A stretch of 41,408 nucleotides of DNA from CAZLIC01 sp964559535. Lineage in GTDB: Bacteria > Pseudomonadota > Alphaproteobacteria > Rhodobacterales > Rhodobacteraceae. The translations under genes were made by a program, and so were the position numbers. The stretch is taken from NCBI GenBank assembly GCA_964559535.1, contig CAZLIC010000033.1, positions 1 through 41,408 on the forward strand, given 5' to 3'. Positions 1-6,834 of the stretch are shown here, piece by piece. The notes beneath the pieces were generated by a model, which did no database searches, was not told the DNA's origin, and worked only from the letters and a program-made list of their open reading frames with translations. Within the stretch, counting starts at the first letter, position 1, and every line of letters starts with the position of its first letter.

Positions 1-24
1 GAAATTACTTCATCGCCGCCGGCT

Positions 25-183
25 ATGGCTCAGTTTGAACGCGACAGGCTCTAACGTGACCTCGAGGAGATCATGGCTGAAAGCGGCGTTGCGGCGAACC
101 ATGCGACGCTCAACCGCTGGGTCACCAGATACGCGGCACAGATCGCCATGAAGGCGCTCCGACGGAAAGCTTCGACCGACCAT
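25..183 (+). pseudogene. IS6-family transposase fragment (remnant)
   Basis: The frame read from position 25 contains an in-frame TAA at 52-54 and then the stretch RDLEEIMAESGVAANHATLN, followed by RWVTRYA. This resembles the N-terminal helix-turn-helix region of IS6/IS26-type DDE transposases, which typically reads RDLEEIMAERGV-DH-TLNRWV. Homology stops near position 183. None of the DDE catalytic core (the expected WRMDETY segment) follows; the frame runs on as unrelated sequence. It is therefore a decayed or truncated copy at the edge of the sulfur locus. The left end lies outside or at the window edge, and no terminal inverted repeat was recognised. The family assignment rests on a short motif. 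Confidence 0.5.
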
Positions 184-281
184 CAGAGCCATGTCGGAAC
201 GCGCCGTCGCCCAGGCCGCTTCCCAGAGCCGGGCACGGCACGCCGGAACGGTGCAGCCCGCCACGGTCCTTCCGTGCTGGC

Positions 282-2018
282 TCAGGCCACGGCGTCCCTG
301 TGCGGCTTGGGAACAAGCGCACACCAGGCATCATACTGCGACAGGAACACCGATCCGCTCAGCCCCTGCAGAAAGTGCGTTTCGCGCAGGCGGTCCATCA
401 CCGGCCCCTTCACCTCCGACAGGTGCAGCCGCACCCCCAGTGCCTTCAGCTCGGCATTCAGCGCCTCAAGGGTTTCCAGCGCGGAATAGTCGATGTCGTT
501 CACCGCCGAACACATCAGCACCACATCCCGAACCGCCAAATGTCCGGCGATCCGGCCCAGCACCAGATCCTCCAGCACGCGGGCATTGGCAAAGTACAGG
601 CTCTCGTCCACCCGCAGCGTCAGGATCGATGGCGTGGTTTCCACCGCATGCCGGCTGATATTGCGGAAATGCTGGGTGCCGGGCACCAGCCCCACCTCGG
701 CCACATGCGGCTGCGCGGTGTTCAGCAGGTGCAAGAGCAGCGACAGCGCCACCCCTGCCGACACGCCCGCCTCGACCCCCATCGCCAGCGTGGTCAGGAT
801 GGTCGCGGCCACCGCCGCAAAGTCGCGTCGGGAATAGGCCCAGGTGCGGCGCAGGATGCCAAAGTCGACAAGGCCCAGCACGGCGACAATGATGGTGGCG
901 GCCAGCGTGGCCTGCGGCAGGAAATACAGCAGCGGTGTCAGGGCGATGGCTGCCACGGCAAGGCCCAGCGCGGTAAAGGCACCCGCGGCGGGGGTTTCGG
1001 CGCCCGCGTCGAAGTTCACCACCGACCGGGCAAAGCCGCCCGTCACCGGCATGCCACCGGTGAAGGCCGCGCCGATGTTGGCCGCACCCAGGCCCAGCAG
1101 TTCCTGATCGGGGTCGATGCGCTGGCGTTTCCGAGCGGCTAGCGTCTGCGCCACCGACACGCTTTCGACAAACCCGATGACCGAGATCAGCGCGGCGGGA
1201 AGGAGCAGCGACGACATGAGCGACGGGGACAGGTCGGGCAGGGTCAGCGGCGGCAGGCCCTGCGGCACCTCGCCCACCAGCCGGACGCCGTGGTCGGCCA
1301 GCCCGGCCGCCCAGGCGGCCAGCGTGGTGGCGGCCACGGCGAATACCGGCCCGGCCTTGGTCAGCACATCGGCCAGCCGGGGCGGCAGGCCGCGGGCCAG
1401 AAGGAACCGCTTCATCCCCTTGCGCACCCAGAACAGGAACGCCAGCGCGGGAAGGCCGACCATCAGGGTGGCCGGGTTGATCTCGGGCAGATGGGCCCAC
1501 AGGCCGTGCAGGATTTCCGGCAGCGTGTCACCGCCCGACCTGACCCCCAGCAGGTGCCGCACCTGCCCCGCCGCGATCAGCAGGCCGGACGCGGTGATGA
1601 ACCCGGCAATCACCGGATGCGACAGGAAATTCGCCAGAAACCCCAGCCGCAACACGCCCATGGCCAGCAGCATCGCCCCCGACAGCAACGCCAGCGTCAG
1701 CGCGGCCGCGGCATATCCGGCCGTCCCGGCATCGGCCACCTGCCCCACCGTGGCGGCCGTCATCAGCGACACCACGGCCACCGGTCCCACCGCCAGCGCC
1801 CGGCTGGTGCCGAACAGCGCGTACAGGATGATGGGCAGGATCGACGCATAAAGCCCCGCCTGCGGCGGCAGGCCCGCCAGCAGCGCATAGGCCAGCGACT
1901 GCGGGATCAGCATGATCGTCACGATCACCGCGGCCATGCTGTCGGCGGCAAGGCTCGCGCGGGTGTACTGGCGACCCCAGGTCAGGATCGGCAGGCGGGT
2001 GGTGATGGCGTTGAACAT
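282..2018 (-). CDS. SulP-family anion transporter with STAS domain
   Basis: This 578-residue protein has the SulP/SLC26 layout. About a dozen hydrophobic segments fill residues 1-430, including the family signature region IPQSLAYALLAGLPPQAGLY near residues 38-57 and GPVAVVSLMTA near 77-87. A cytoplasmic STAS domain follows at about 440-560. The family moves sulfate, bicarbonate or other oxyanions across the inner membrane. The ATG at 2018 is the natural start because it directly precedes the first SulP segments. The gene follows the sulfide:quinone oxidoreductase by 42 bp on the same strand and is probably the last gene of that operon. In that setting sulfate or sulfite export or exchange is an attractive role, but the substrate cannot be read from sequence. 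The gene ends about 100 bp from an IS6 remnant. Confidence 0.9.
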   Translation of the reverse strand: MFNAITTRLPILTWGRQYTRASLAADSMAAVIVTIMLIPQSLAYALLAGLPPQAGLYASILPIILYALFGTSRALAVGPVAVVSLMTAATVGQVADAGTAGYAAAALTLALLSGAMLLAMGVLRLGFLANFLSHPVIAGFITASGLLIAAGQVRHLLGVRSGGDTLPEILHGLWAHLPEINPATLMVGLPALAFLFWVRKGMKRFLLARGLPPRLADVLTKAGPVFAVAATTLAAWAAGLADHGVRLVGEVPQGLPPLTLPDLSPSLMSSLLLPAALISVIGFVESVSVAQTLAARKRQRIDPDQELLGLGAANIGAAFTGGMPVTGGFARSVVNFDAGAETPAAGAFTALGLAVAAIALTPLLYFLPQATLAATIIVAVLGLVDFGILRRTWAYSRRDFAAVAATILTTLAMGVEAGVSAGVALSLLLHLLNTAQPHVAEVGLVPGTQHFRNISRHAVETTPSILTLRVDESLYFANARVLEDLVLGRIAGHLAVRDVVLMCSAVNDIDYSALETLEALNAELKALGVRLHLSEVKGPVMDRLRETHFLQGLSGSVFLSQYDAWCALVPKPHRDAVA

Positions 2019-2029
2019 GGGGAATCCAG

Positions 2030-2041
2030 TGTCAGGTGACA
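2030..2041. promoter_or_regulatory. Perfect inverted repeat before the SulP gene
   Basis: TGTCAGGTGACA is a perfect 5-bp-arm palindrome with a 2-bp centre. It sits 12 bp upstream of the SulP start and inside the 42-bp gap after the SQR gene. It could be an operator or chance in a GC-rich gap. Its half site (TGACA/TGTCA) partly resembles the half site of the palindrome at 5800-5812. Confidence 0.25.
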
Positions 2042-2060
2042 GGCCTGGGGGCCCGTCTTG

Positions 2061-3740
2061 TCATTTCGCCACGACGGCGACCTTCTCGGGTTTGGCCAGC
2101 CACTCGCGTCCCTTCAGCATGGCCTGCCAGTACACGGGCGGCAGGATGCGTTCCTTCAAGAGCCAGGCCATGCGGCTGGGGCGGGTGCCGTCGATCAGCG
2201 CCGTCGGGAAGGATGGCAGCAGCGCGCCGCCATAGCCGAACTCGGCCAGCACGATCTTGCCGCGTTCCACCGTCAGCGGGCAGGACCCGTAGCCGTCGTA
2301 CTGCGCCACCGGGCCATGGCCGCCGATGTCGGCCACCACGTTTTCGGCCACCACCGGGGCCTGCTTGCGTGCCGCCGCCGCCGTCTTGGCGTTGGGCGCG
2401 TTCATCACGTCGCCCAGCGCCCAGATGTTGGCCCAGGTCTTGTGCCGCAGCGTGGCCTGATCGACGTCGATCCAGCCCGCGGCATCGGCCAGCGGCGAAA
2501 CGCGGATGAAGTCGGGCGCGGTCTGCGGCGGGGTGACGTGTATCATGTCGAAATCGACGGTCACCCGTTCAACGGGCGTGTCGGGCTTCTTCACCTCGAA
2601 CACCGCCTTGTGCGCGGGGCCGTCGATGGCAACAAGGTTGTGGAAGAAATTCAGGTGAGCGTTGTACTTGGCCACGTATTCCATCAGCGCCGGGACATAG
2701 TCCTTGACACCGAACAGCACGCCGCCCGCATTCATGAACTGGATTTCGATGTCGCGCAGCACGCCCCGGCGGTGCCAGGCATCGGCCGACAGGTACATCG
2801 CCTTTTGCGGCGCGCCGGCGCATTTGATCGGCATCGGCGGCTGGGTGAACACTGCACGCCCCTTCGTCATCCCCTGCACCAGTTGCCAGGTATAGGGCGC
2901 TAGGTCGTGGCGGTAGTTCGAGGTCACGCCGTTGCGGCCCAGCGTTTCCGGCAGGCCCTCGATCCGGTCCCAGTCCAGTTTCAGGCCCGGGCAGACAATC
3001 AGGCGGCCATACTTCACCACGCGGCAGCCATCCAGGATGACGGCGTCGTTCGCAGGCTCGAACGCCGCTACGGCCGACTTGATCCAGGTCACGCCCTGCG
3101 GGATCAGGCTGCCCATGGTGCGCACGGTGTCGGGCGCCTCGAACACGCCGCCGCCGACCATGGTAAAGCCGGGCTGGTAATAGTGGATGTCCGCAGGATC
3201 GATTAGCGCGATGTCCAGCGATGGCTTGCGTGCCTTCAGACTGGCGGCCACCGAAATGCCCGCAGCACCCGCGCCCACGATGACCACATCGAACAGCGCG
3301 TCGCCCGTGTCGGTGGGCGTGCGCCCGCCGTTGGCGATGCGGCGGGCAACGCCGTTCATGTCGAACCCCGCCGCCTTGGTGGCGGAAAGGATCGCGGGCA
3401 TGGGCTTTGCCCCGGCCTGAGCCAGCGACCACAGCGTGGCCGAGCGTGTTCCGGTGCGGCAGTAGGCCAGCGCCGGGCCGGGCAGGTTGCGCAGGGCGGT
3501 GCGGAAGGCGTCGGCATCGGCATCCGACACCATGCCCCCGGTGATCGGGATATAGCGCGCCTCCATCCCCGCGGCCCGGGCAGCCGCAGCGATTTCATCA
3601 TAGACCGGCTGATCCGCACCTTCGCCGTCGGGACGGTTGCAGATGATCGCGCGGAACCCCGCTGCGGCAGCCGCGGCCACATCGGCCACAGCCAGTTGCG
3701 GGCTGACACTGAAGCTGTCGTCGATCCGCTTGATGTCCAT
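2061..3740 (-). CDS. sqr: DUF442/rhodanese-like domain fused to sulfide:quinone oxidoreductase
   Basis: This 559-residue fusion has two parts. Residues 1-110 form a DUF442 (TIGR01244/Blh N-terminal) phosphatase-like domain with the loop YCRTGTRS, whose Cys94 and Arg99 give the six-residue CX4R loop typical of rhodaneses. Residues 148-559 are a flavoprotein SQR of the mitochondrial SQOR-like type: FAD motif VIVGAGAAGISVAASL (153-168), HYYQPGFTMVGGG (186-198), and the two redox cysteines in IKCAGAPQK (Cys307) and YGSCPLTV (Cys487). SQR oxidises sulfide at the membrane, passes electrons to quinone and makes a persulfide. The fused rhodanese-like domain could accept or transfer that sulfane sulfur. 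The persulfide dioxygenase gene lies 25 bp upstream. The ATG at 3740 follows a GGGGGAAGG ribosome-binding site. The SQR assignment is firm; the role of the N-terminal domain is inferred. Confidence 0.9.
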   Translation of the reverse strand: MDIKRIDDSFSVSPQLAVADVAAAAAAGFRAIICNRPDGEGADQPVYDEIAAAARAAGMEARYIPITGGMVSDADADAFRTALRNLPGPALAYCRTGTRSATLWSLAQAGAKPMPAILSATKAAGFDMNGVARRIANGGRTPTDTGDALFDVVIVGAGAAGISVAASLKARKPSLDIALIDPADIHYYQPGFTMVGGGVFEAPDTVRTMGSLIPQGVTWIKSAVAAFEPANDAVILDGCRVVKYGRLIVCPGLKLDWDRIEGLPETLGRNGVTSNYRHDLAPYTWQLVQGMTKGRAVFTQPPMPIKCAGAPQKAMYLSADAWHRRGVLRDIEIQFMNAGGVLFGVKDYVPALMEYVAKYNAHLNFFHNLVAIDGPAHKAVFEVKKPDTPVERVTVDFDMIHVTPPQTAPDFIRVSPLADAAGWIDVDQATLRHKTWANIWALGDVMNAPNAKTAAAARKQAPVVAENVVADIGGHGPVAQYDGYGSCPLTVERGKIVLAEFGYGGALLPSFPTALIDGTRPSRMAWLLKERILPPVYWQAMLKGREWLAKPEKVAVVAK

Positions 3741-3765
3741 CTTGCCTTCCCCCTTTGTATTTTTG

Positions 3766-4650
3766 TTACAGGACGTTGACTGGAACCTTCAGAAACCGCT
3801 TGCCGTCCTCGTCGGGCGGCGGCAGCGACCCTGCGCGCATGTTCACCTGCAGCGACGGGATGATCAGCTTCGGCATCGCCAGCGTCGCATCGCGTTCGGT
3901 GCGGAACGTGATGAACTCCTCGCGCGTCTTGCCGCGGCCCACGTGGATGTTGTGCGACTTCTCTTCGCCCACCGTGGTTTCCCAGCGGATCTCGCGGCCG
4001 TTCGGGCCATAGTCGTGGCACATGAACAGGCGCGTCTCGTCCGGCAGGGCCAGCACCTTCTGGATGCTGTCGTACAGCACACCCGCATCCCCGCCCGGAA
4101 AGTCGGCGCGGGCCGATCCGCCGTCGGGCATGAACAGGGTGTCGCCCACGAAGGCCGTGTCGCCCATCACATGCGTCATGCAGGCAGGGGTGTGGCCGGG
4201 CGTGTGCATTGCCACGCAGTCCATCGCGCCGACCCTGTAGGTGTCGCCGTCGTCGAACAGCCGGTCGAACTGCGACCCGTCGCGCTGGAACTCGGTGCCT
4301 TCGTTGAACACCTTGCCGAAGGTGTCCTGCACCACGGTAATGTTGCGCCCGATGCCGATCTTGCCGCCCAGCTGCCGCTGGATATACGGCGCCGCCGACA
4401 GGTGGTCGGCATGCACATGCGTCTCGATCAGCCAGTCCACCCGCAGGCCGTTGGCGCGGACCCAGGCGATGATCTCGTCGGCGTGGTCATGGGTGATGCG
4501 CCCCGCAGCATAGTCGATGTCCATCACCGAATCGACAATGGCGCAGGTGGTGCTGCCGGGATCCTTCACCACATAGCTGATGGTGTTGGTGGCGGGGTCG
4601 AAGAAGCCCTTCACCTCGGGCTTCACGGTCAGGTCGATGGTCACGGTCAT
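3766..4650 (-). CDS. pdo: ETHE1-like persulfide dioxygenase (MBL fold)
   Basis: This 294-residue metallo-beta-lactamase-fold protein has the ETHE1/Blh-type motifs THVHADH (His78, His80, Asp82, His83), TPGHTP (His153), GDTLF (Asp170) and CHDY (His212). They form the mononuclear iron site of persulfide dioxygenases, which oxidise glutathione persulfide to sulfite with O2. The length and the C-terminal region after residue 225 (GEEKSHNIHVGRGKTREEF) match the longer bacterial Blh type more than short ETHE1. The usual Blh fusion partner, DUF442, is here fused to the neighbouring SQR instead. The gene lies 10 bp after a YeeE/YedE gene and 25 bp before SQR. The enzyme presumably removes persulfide made by SQR, giving sulfite that must be oxidised or exported. 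Confidence 0.9.
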   Translation of the reverse strand: MTVTIDLTVKPEVKGFFDPATNTISYVVKDPGSTTCAIVDSVMDIDYAAGRITHDHADEIIAWVRANGLRVDWLIETHVHADHLSAAPYIQRQLGGKIGIGRNITVVQDTFGKVFNEGTEFQRDGSQFDRLFDDGDTYRVGAMDCVAMHTPGHTPACMTHVMGDTAFVGDTLFMPDGGSARADFPGGDAGVLYDSIQKVLALPDETRLFMCHDYGPNGREIRWETTVGEEKSHNIHVGRGKTREEFITFRTERDATLAMPKLIIPSLQVNMRAGSLPPPDEDGKRFLKVPVNVL

Positions 4651-4660
4651 GGCAACCTCC

Positions 4661-5098
4661 TCAGGCGGGTTTGGCGGCGCTGCGGGCCGAAAGGCCCTGC
4701 ATCCAGCGCGCGATCAGCAGGCCGCCGATCAGGGCGGCGACGAACAGGAACACCTCGGTCCGGCCGGTGCCCAGCGCGGGCAGCGCGCCGCCGGGGCAGA
4801 ACCCGGCAATGCCCCAGCCCACGCCGAAAGTGGCCGAGCCAAGGATCAGGCGCGCATCCAGCCGTTTCGTGTCGGGCAACTGGAAGCGCGGCTCGAAGGT
4901 CGGGTGCGGGCGGCCCAGGACAAGGCGGTAGCCTGGAATGGCCACGGCCAGGGCGCCGCCCATCACAAAGGCAAGGCTGGGGTCCCAGGTACCGAGCAGA
5001 TCGAAGAAGTTCAGCACCTTTGCCGGGTTCATCATGCCCGACAGGGCAATGCCGCTACCGAACACAAGCCCGATCAGAAGCGCAGAAAACAGCCGCAT
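4661..5098 (-). CDS. YeeE/YedE sulfur-transport family protein (second half)
   Basis: This 145-residue integral membrane protein belongs to the DUF6691/YeeE-YedE group. It shows GSGIALSGMMNPAKVLNF at about residues 14-31 and the cysteine motif GIAGFCPGGALPALGTG near residues 115-131. Family members (YeeE/TsuA, PmpA/PmpB) move thiosulfate or sulfane-sulfur species through cysteine relays. Here the transporter is split into two half-size proteins, this one and the gene at 5100-5531. The stop of the upstream half lies 1 bp from this start, so the two are surely translated together and probably act as a pair. The cargo is not determined by sequence. Confidence 0.85.
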   Translation of the reverse strand: MRLFSALLIGLVFGSGIALSGMMNPAKVLNFFDLLGTWDPSLAFVMGGALAVAIPGYRLVLGRPHPTFEPRFQLPDTKRLDARLILGSATFGVGWGIAGFCPGGALPALGTGRTEVFLFVAALIGGLLIARWMQGLSARSAAKPA

Positions 5099-5099
5099 G

Positions 5100-5531
5100 T
5101 CAGACCCCCATCACGTGGCGCGTGACAAACACGGTCACGAAGGCTGCCGCCATGAACGACAGTGTGGCGGCGATCGACCGGCGCGACAGCCGGGCATTTC
5201 CGCAGACGCCGTGCCCCGAGGTGCAGCCGCCGCCATAGCTGACGCCGACGCCAACGATCAGGCCACCCAGCACGATGGCCGTGGTGGACACCGGAATGTC
5301 CAGCGCCGGACGATAGCCGGTTGTCGCCAGGATCAGCACCGGTGCCGAAACCATGCCAGCCAGCAGCACGGCGCGCAGCCACCAGTCTCCGGGGTCGCCA
5401 AACCGCATGAGGCCGCCAAGTATGCCGGTGGCGCCCAGAATACGGCCGTGCAAGGCCATCAGCAGAACCGCCGACAGCCCGATCAGCGCCCCGCCGCCAA
5501 GCGACATGAATGGGGTGAATTCCGTGGTCAT
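5100..5531 (-). CDS. YeeE/YedE sulfur-transport family protein (first half)
   Basis: This is the 143-residue partner of the gene at 4661-5098. It has four to five hydrophobic segments and the conserved signature YGGGCTSGHGVCGNARLSRRS near residues 106-126, whose two cysteines are the proposed sulfur relay of YeeE/YedE proteins. The ATG at 5531 was chosen because it starts 2 bp after the DUF2892 stop and gives the usual short N-terminus (MTTEFTPFMSLGGG). An upstream in-frame start at 5546 would overlap the previous gene. The two-gene split arrangement beside SQR and persulfide dioxygenase is typical of proteobacterial sulfide-detoxification operons. Confidence 0.87.
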   Translation of the reverse strand: MTTEFTPFMSLGGGALIGLSAVLLMALHGRILGATGILGGLMRFGDPGDWWLRAVLLAGMVSAPVLILATTGYRPALDIPVSTTAIVLGGLIVGVGVSYGGGCTSGHGVCGNARLSRRSIAATLSFMAAAFVTVFVTRHVMGV

Positions 5532-5533
5532 GT

Positions 5534-5737
5534 TCACACCCGGCACGTCTTGAGGCCAAGCAAGGCGTAGGGCGGGCAGACCCCAGCCGCCGCCGTACCG
5601 ATCATCAAAAGGGCGATCGCGGCCATGGCCGCCTGCACCCAGCCTGTGCCCAGGCCGAAGCCGAAGGTGGCGGCAAGAAGCGCCACGCCGACGGCAAGCC
5701 GCAGCCCGCGGTCAAGATTTCCCATGTTCCGAGTCAC
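5534..5737 (-). CDS. DUF2892 (YgaP-like) small membrane protein
   Basis: This 67-residue protein has a short charged N-terminus (TRNMGNLDRGLRLAVG), two transmembrane helices, and the C-terminal motif GVCPPYALLGLKTC with two conserved cysteines. That is the DUF2892 signature, also found as the membrane tail of the rhodanese YgaP. The GTG at 5737 is preferred because an AAAGGAT ribosome-binding site precedes it at the right distance; the ATG at 5725 is the alternative. It is the first gene after the regulator in the sulfur operon and ends 2 bp before the first YedE gene. The biochemical role is unknown; the linkage to sulfane-sulfur handling comes from context. Confidence 0.8.
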   Translation of the reverse strand: MTRNMGNLDRGLRLAVGVALLAATFGFGLGTGWVQAAMAAIALLMIGTAAAGVCPPYALLGLKTCRV

Positions 5738-5799
5738 GTCCGCATCCTTTCGGGAATCACTGTCCCGGCGGTGATACGGCCACTCGGGCGCGGCACACG

Positions 5800-5812
5800 G
5801 TGACTAGGTCAC
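5800..5812. promoter_or_regulatory. Palindrome between Crp/Fnr regulator and sulfur operon
   Basis: GTGACTAGGTCAC has perfect 5-bp arms around a 3-bp centre. It overlaps the stop codon of the Crp/Fnr gene, about 63 bp upstream of the DUF2892 start. Its GTGA-N5-TCAC form is one base shorter in the spacer than the classic CRP site (GTGA-N6-TCAC). It is therefore a candidate operator for the neighbouring Crp/Fnr-family regulator, though the spacing is off and no footprint evidence exists. Confidence 0.35.
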
Positions 5813-6513
5813 AAAGCGCCGGCTGCGCGCACCATGCGTTCCAGGGGCTCGCGCGACACGATCCGGATTTCGCCGCGTGCCTGCTCGACCCAGCCCCGCC
5901 GATGAAATTCTGCCAGCGTGCGCGAGATGACCTCGCGGGCCGTGCCGAGTTCGGCGGCAAGCACCTGATGGGTGGCGCTGACGGTGCCGTCCTTCGCCAG
6001 TTCCAAAAGCCGCCCGGCCAGGCGCACGTCCATGCGCTGGAACACGATGTCGTCGATCAGGCTGAACAGGTCGGCGATGCGGCGCGAATAGGCGCGGAAG
6101 ACAAACTGCCGGAACACCGGCGACCGCCCTGCCAGGTCGTCGAAGGTGGCGCGCGGAATGGCCACGGCCGTGACGTCCGTCTCTGCCACGCCTTCGGCAG
6201 AATAGTCGTCATCAGCAATCATGCAGGCCGTGGTCAGCACGCAGCTTTCTCCGGCGTTGACCCGATACAGGAACACTTCGCGCCCGGTGTCCGACCGCTG
6301 CTGCACCCGCACTGTGCCAGACAGCAGCAGCAGCAGGTTGTCCGCCGACTGTCCTGGGGCAAAGACCTGCGTGCCCGCCGGAACCACAACGGTGCTGCTG
6401 CCCCGGACAAGTGCGTCCCGCAGATCGGCCGGCAGCCGCGACAGGCCCGCGAAACGGTCGATCCAGGACCCATCCCCGGTCTTGCCCCCCGGTCCCGTCA
6501 CCGTATCCACCAT
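5809..6513 (-). CDS. Crp/Fnr-family transcriptional regulator of the sulfur operon
   Basis: This 234-residue protein has an N-terminal cyclic-nucleotide-binding-like beta-roll (PAGTQVFAPGQSADNLLLLL) and a C-terminal winged helix-turn-helix (THQVLAAELGTAREVISRTL). The effector domain carries two cysteines in GESCVLTTACMI, a feature of Crp/Fnr proteins found beside sulfide-oxidation genes; redox or sulfane-sulfur sensing through them is an inference. There is no N-terminal Fnr-type iron-sulfur cysteine cluster. The start at 6513 (ATG with AAGG upstream) gives the usual family length. An in-frame ATG at 6621 with GGAGG further upstream would add 36 residues that do not look like family sequence. 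The gene precedes the DUF2892-YedE-PDO-SQR-SulP operon on the same strand and probably regulates it. Confidence 0.82.
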   Translation of the reverse strand: MVDTVTGPGGKTGDGSWIDRFAGLSRLPADLRDALVRGSSTVVVPAGTQVFAPGQSADNLLLLLSGTVRVQQRSDTGREVFLYRVNAGESCVLTTACMIADDDYSAEGVAETDVTAVAIPRATFDDLAGRSPVFRQFVFRAYSRRIADLFSLIDDIVFQRMDVRLAGRLLELAKDGTVSATHQVLAAELGTAREVISRTLAEFHRRGWVEQARGEIRIVSREPLERMVRAAGAL

Positions 6514-6834
6514 GCCTTGCCCGCAGCCTTCCGCGAAATACACTCTCGTCTCAGCATCGGGGCCATTGATCGGTAAAGTGTCAATGCCCGCCTCCTGCCA
6601 TCTGGCCCGTCGCCGTTTCATCCTACCTTCGAACCTCCGACCCGGCAAACTTCACGCGCGCTTCGCAGCAACTCGTTCTCCCGCCCCCTTGCCTTGTCAC
6701 CGCGTGCGCCAGCCCTCGGTCCACCAGTCGTCAAGGTTGCGCAGCACAACAGCGCGGCTCGCGCCCCACTCGGCGGCGGCCAAGGTGGCAATCAGCCGGG
6801 AGGGGGTCTGCCATCGCCCTTCGACGGCACGGCT
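6514..6834 (-). other. 321-bp gap with a possible gene-tail remnant
   Basis: No complete gene was found between the HpsN-like gene and the Crp/Fnr gene. Directly after the hpsN stop the same reading frame stays open for 45 more codons (6834 down to a TGA at 6697-6699). It encodes a coherent, charged segment that ends NLDDWWTEGWRTR and has the GC-rich third positions of the neighbouring genes. There is no good start codon or ribosome-binding site. It reads like the C-terminal tail of a lost gene, or less likely a hpsN extension beyond a premature stop. The part near 6560-6590 includes TTGACA on the minus strand, a possible promoter -35 element for the Crp/Fnr gene. Confidence 0.3.
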
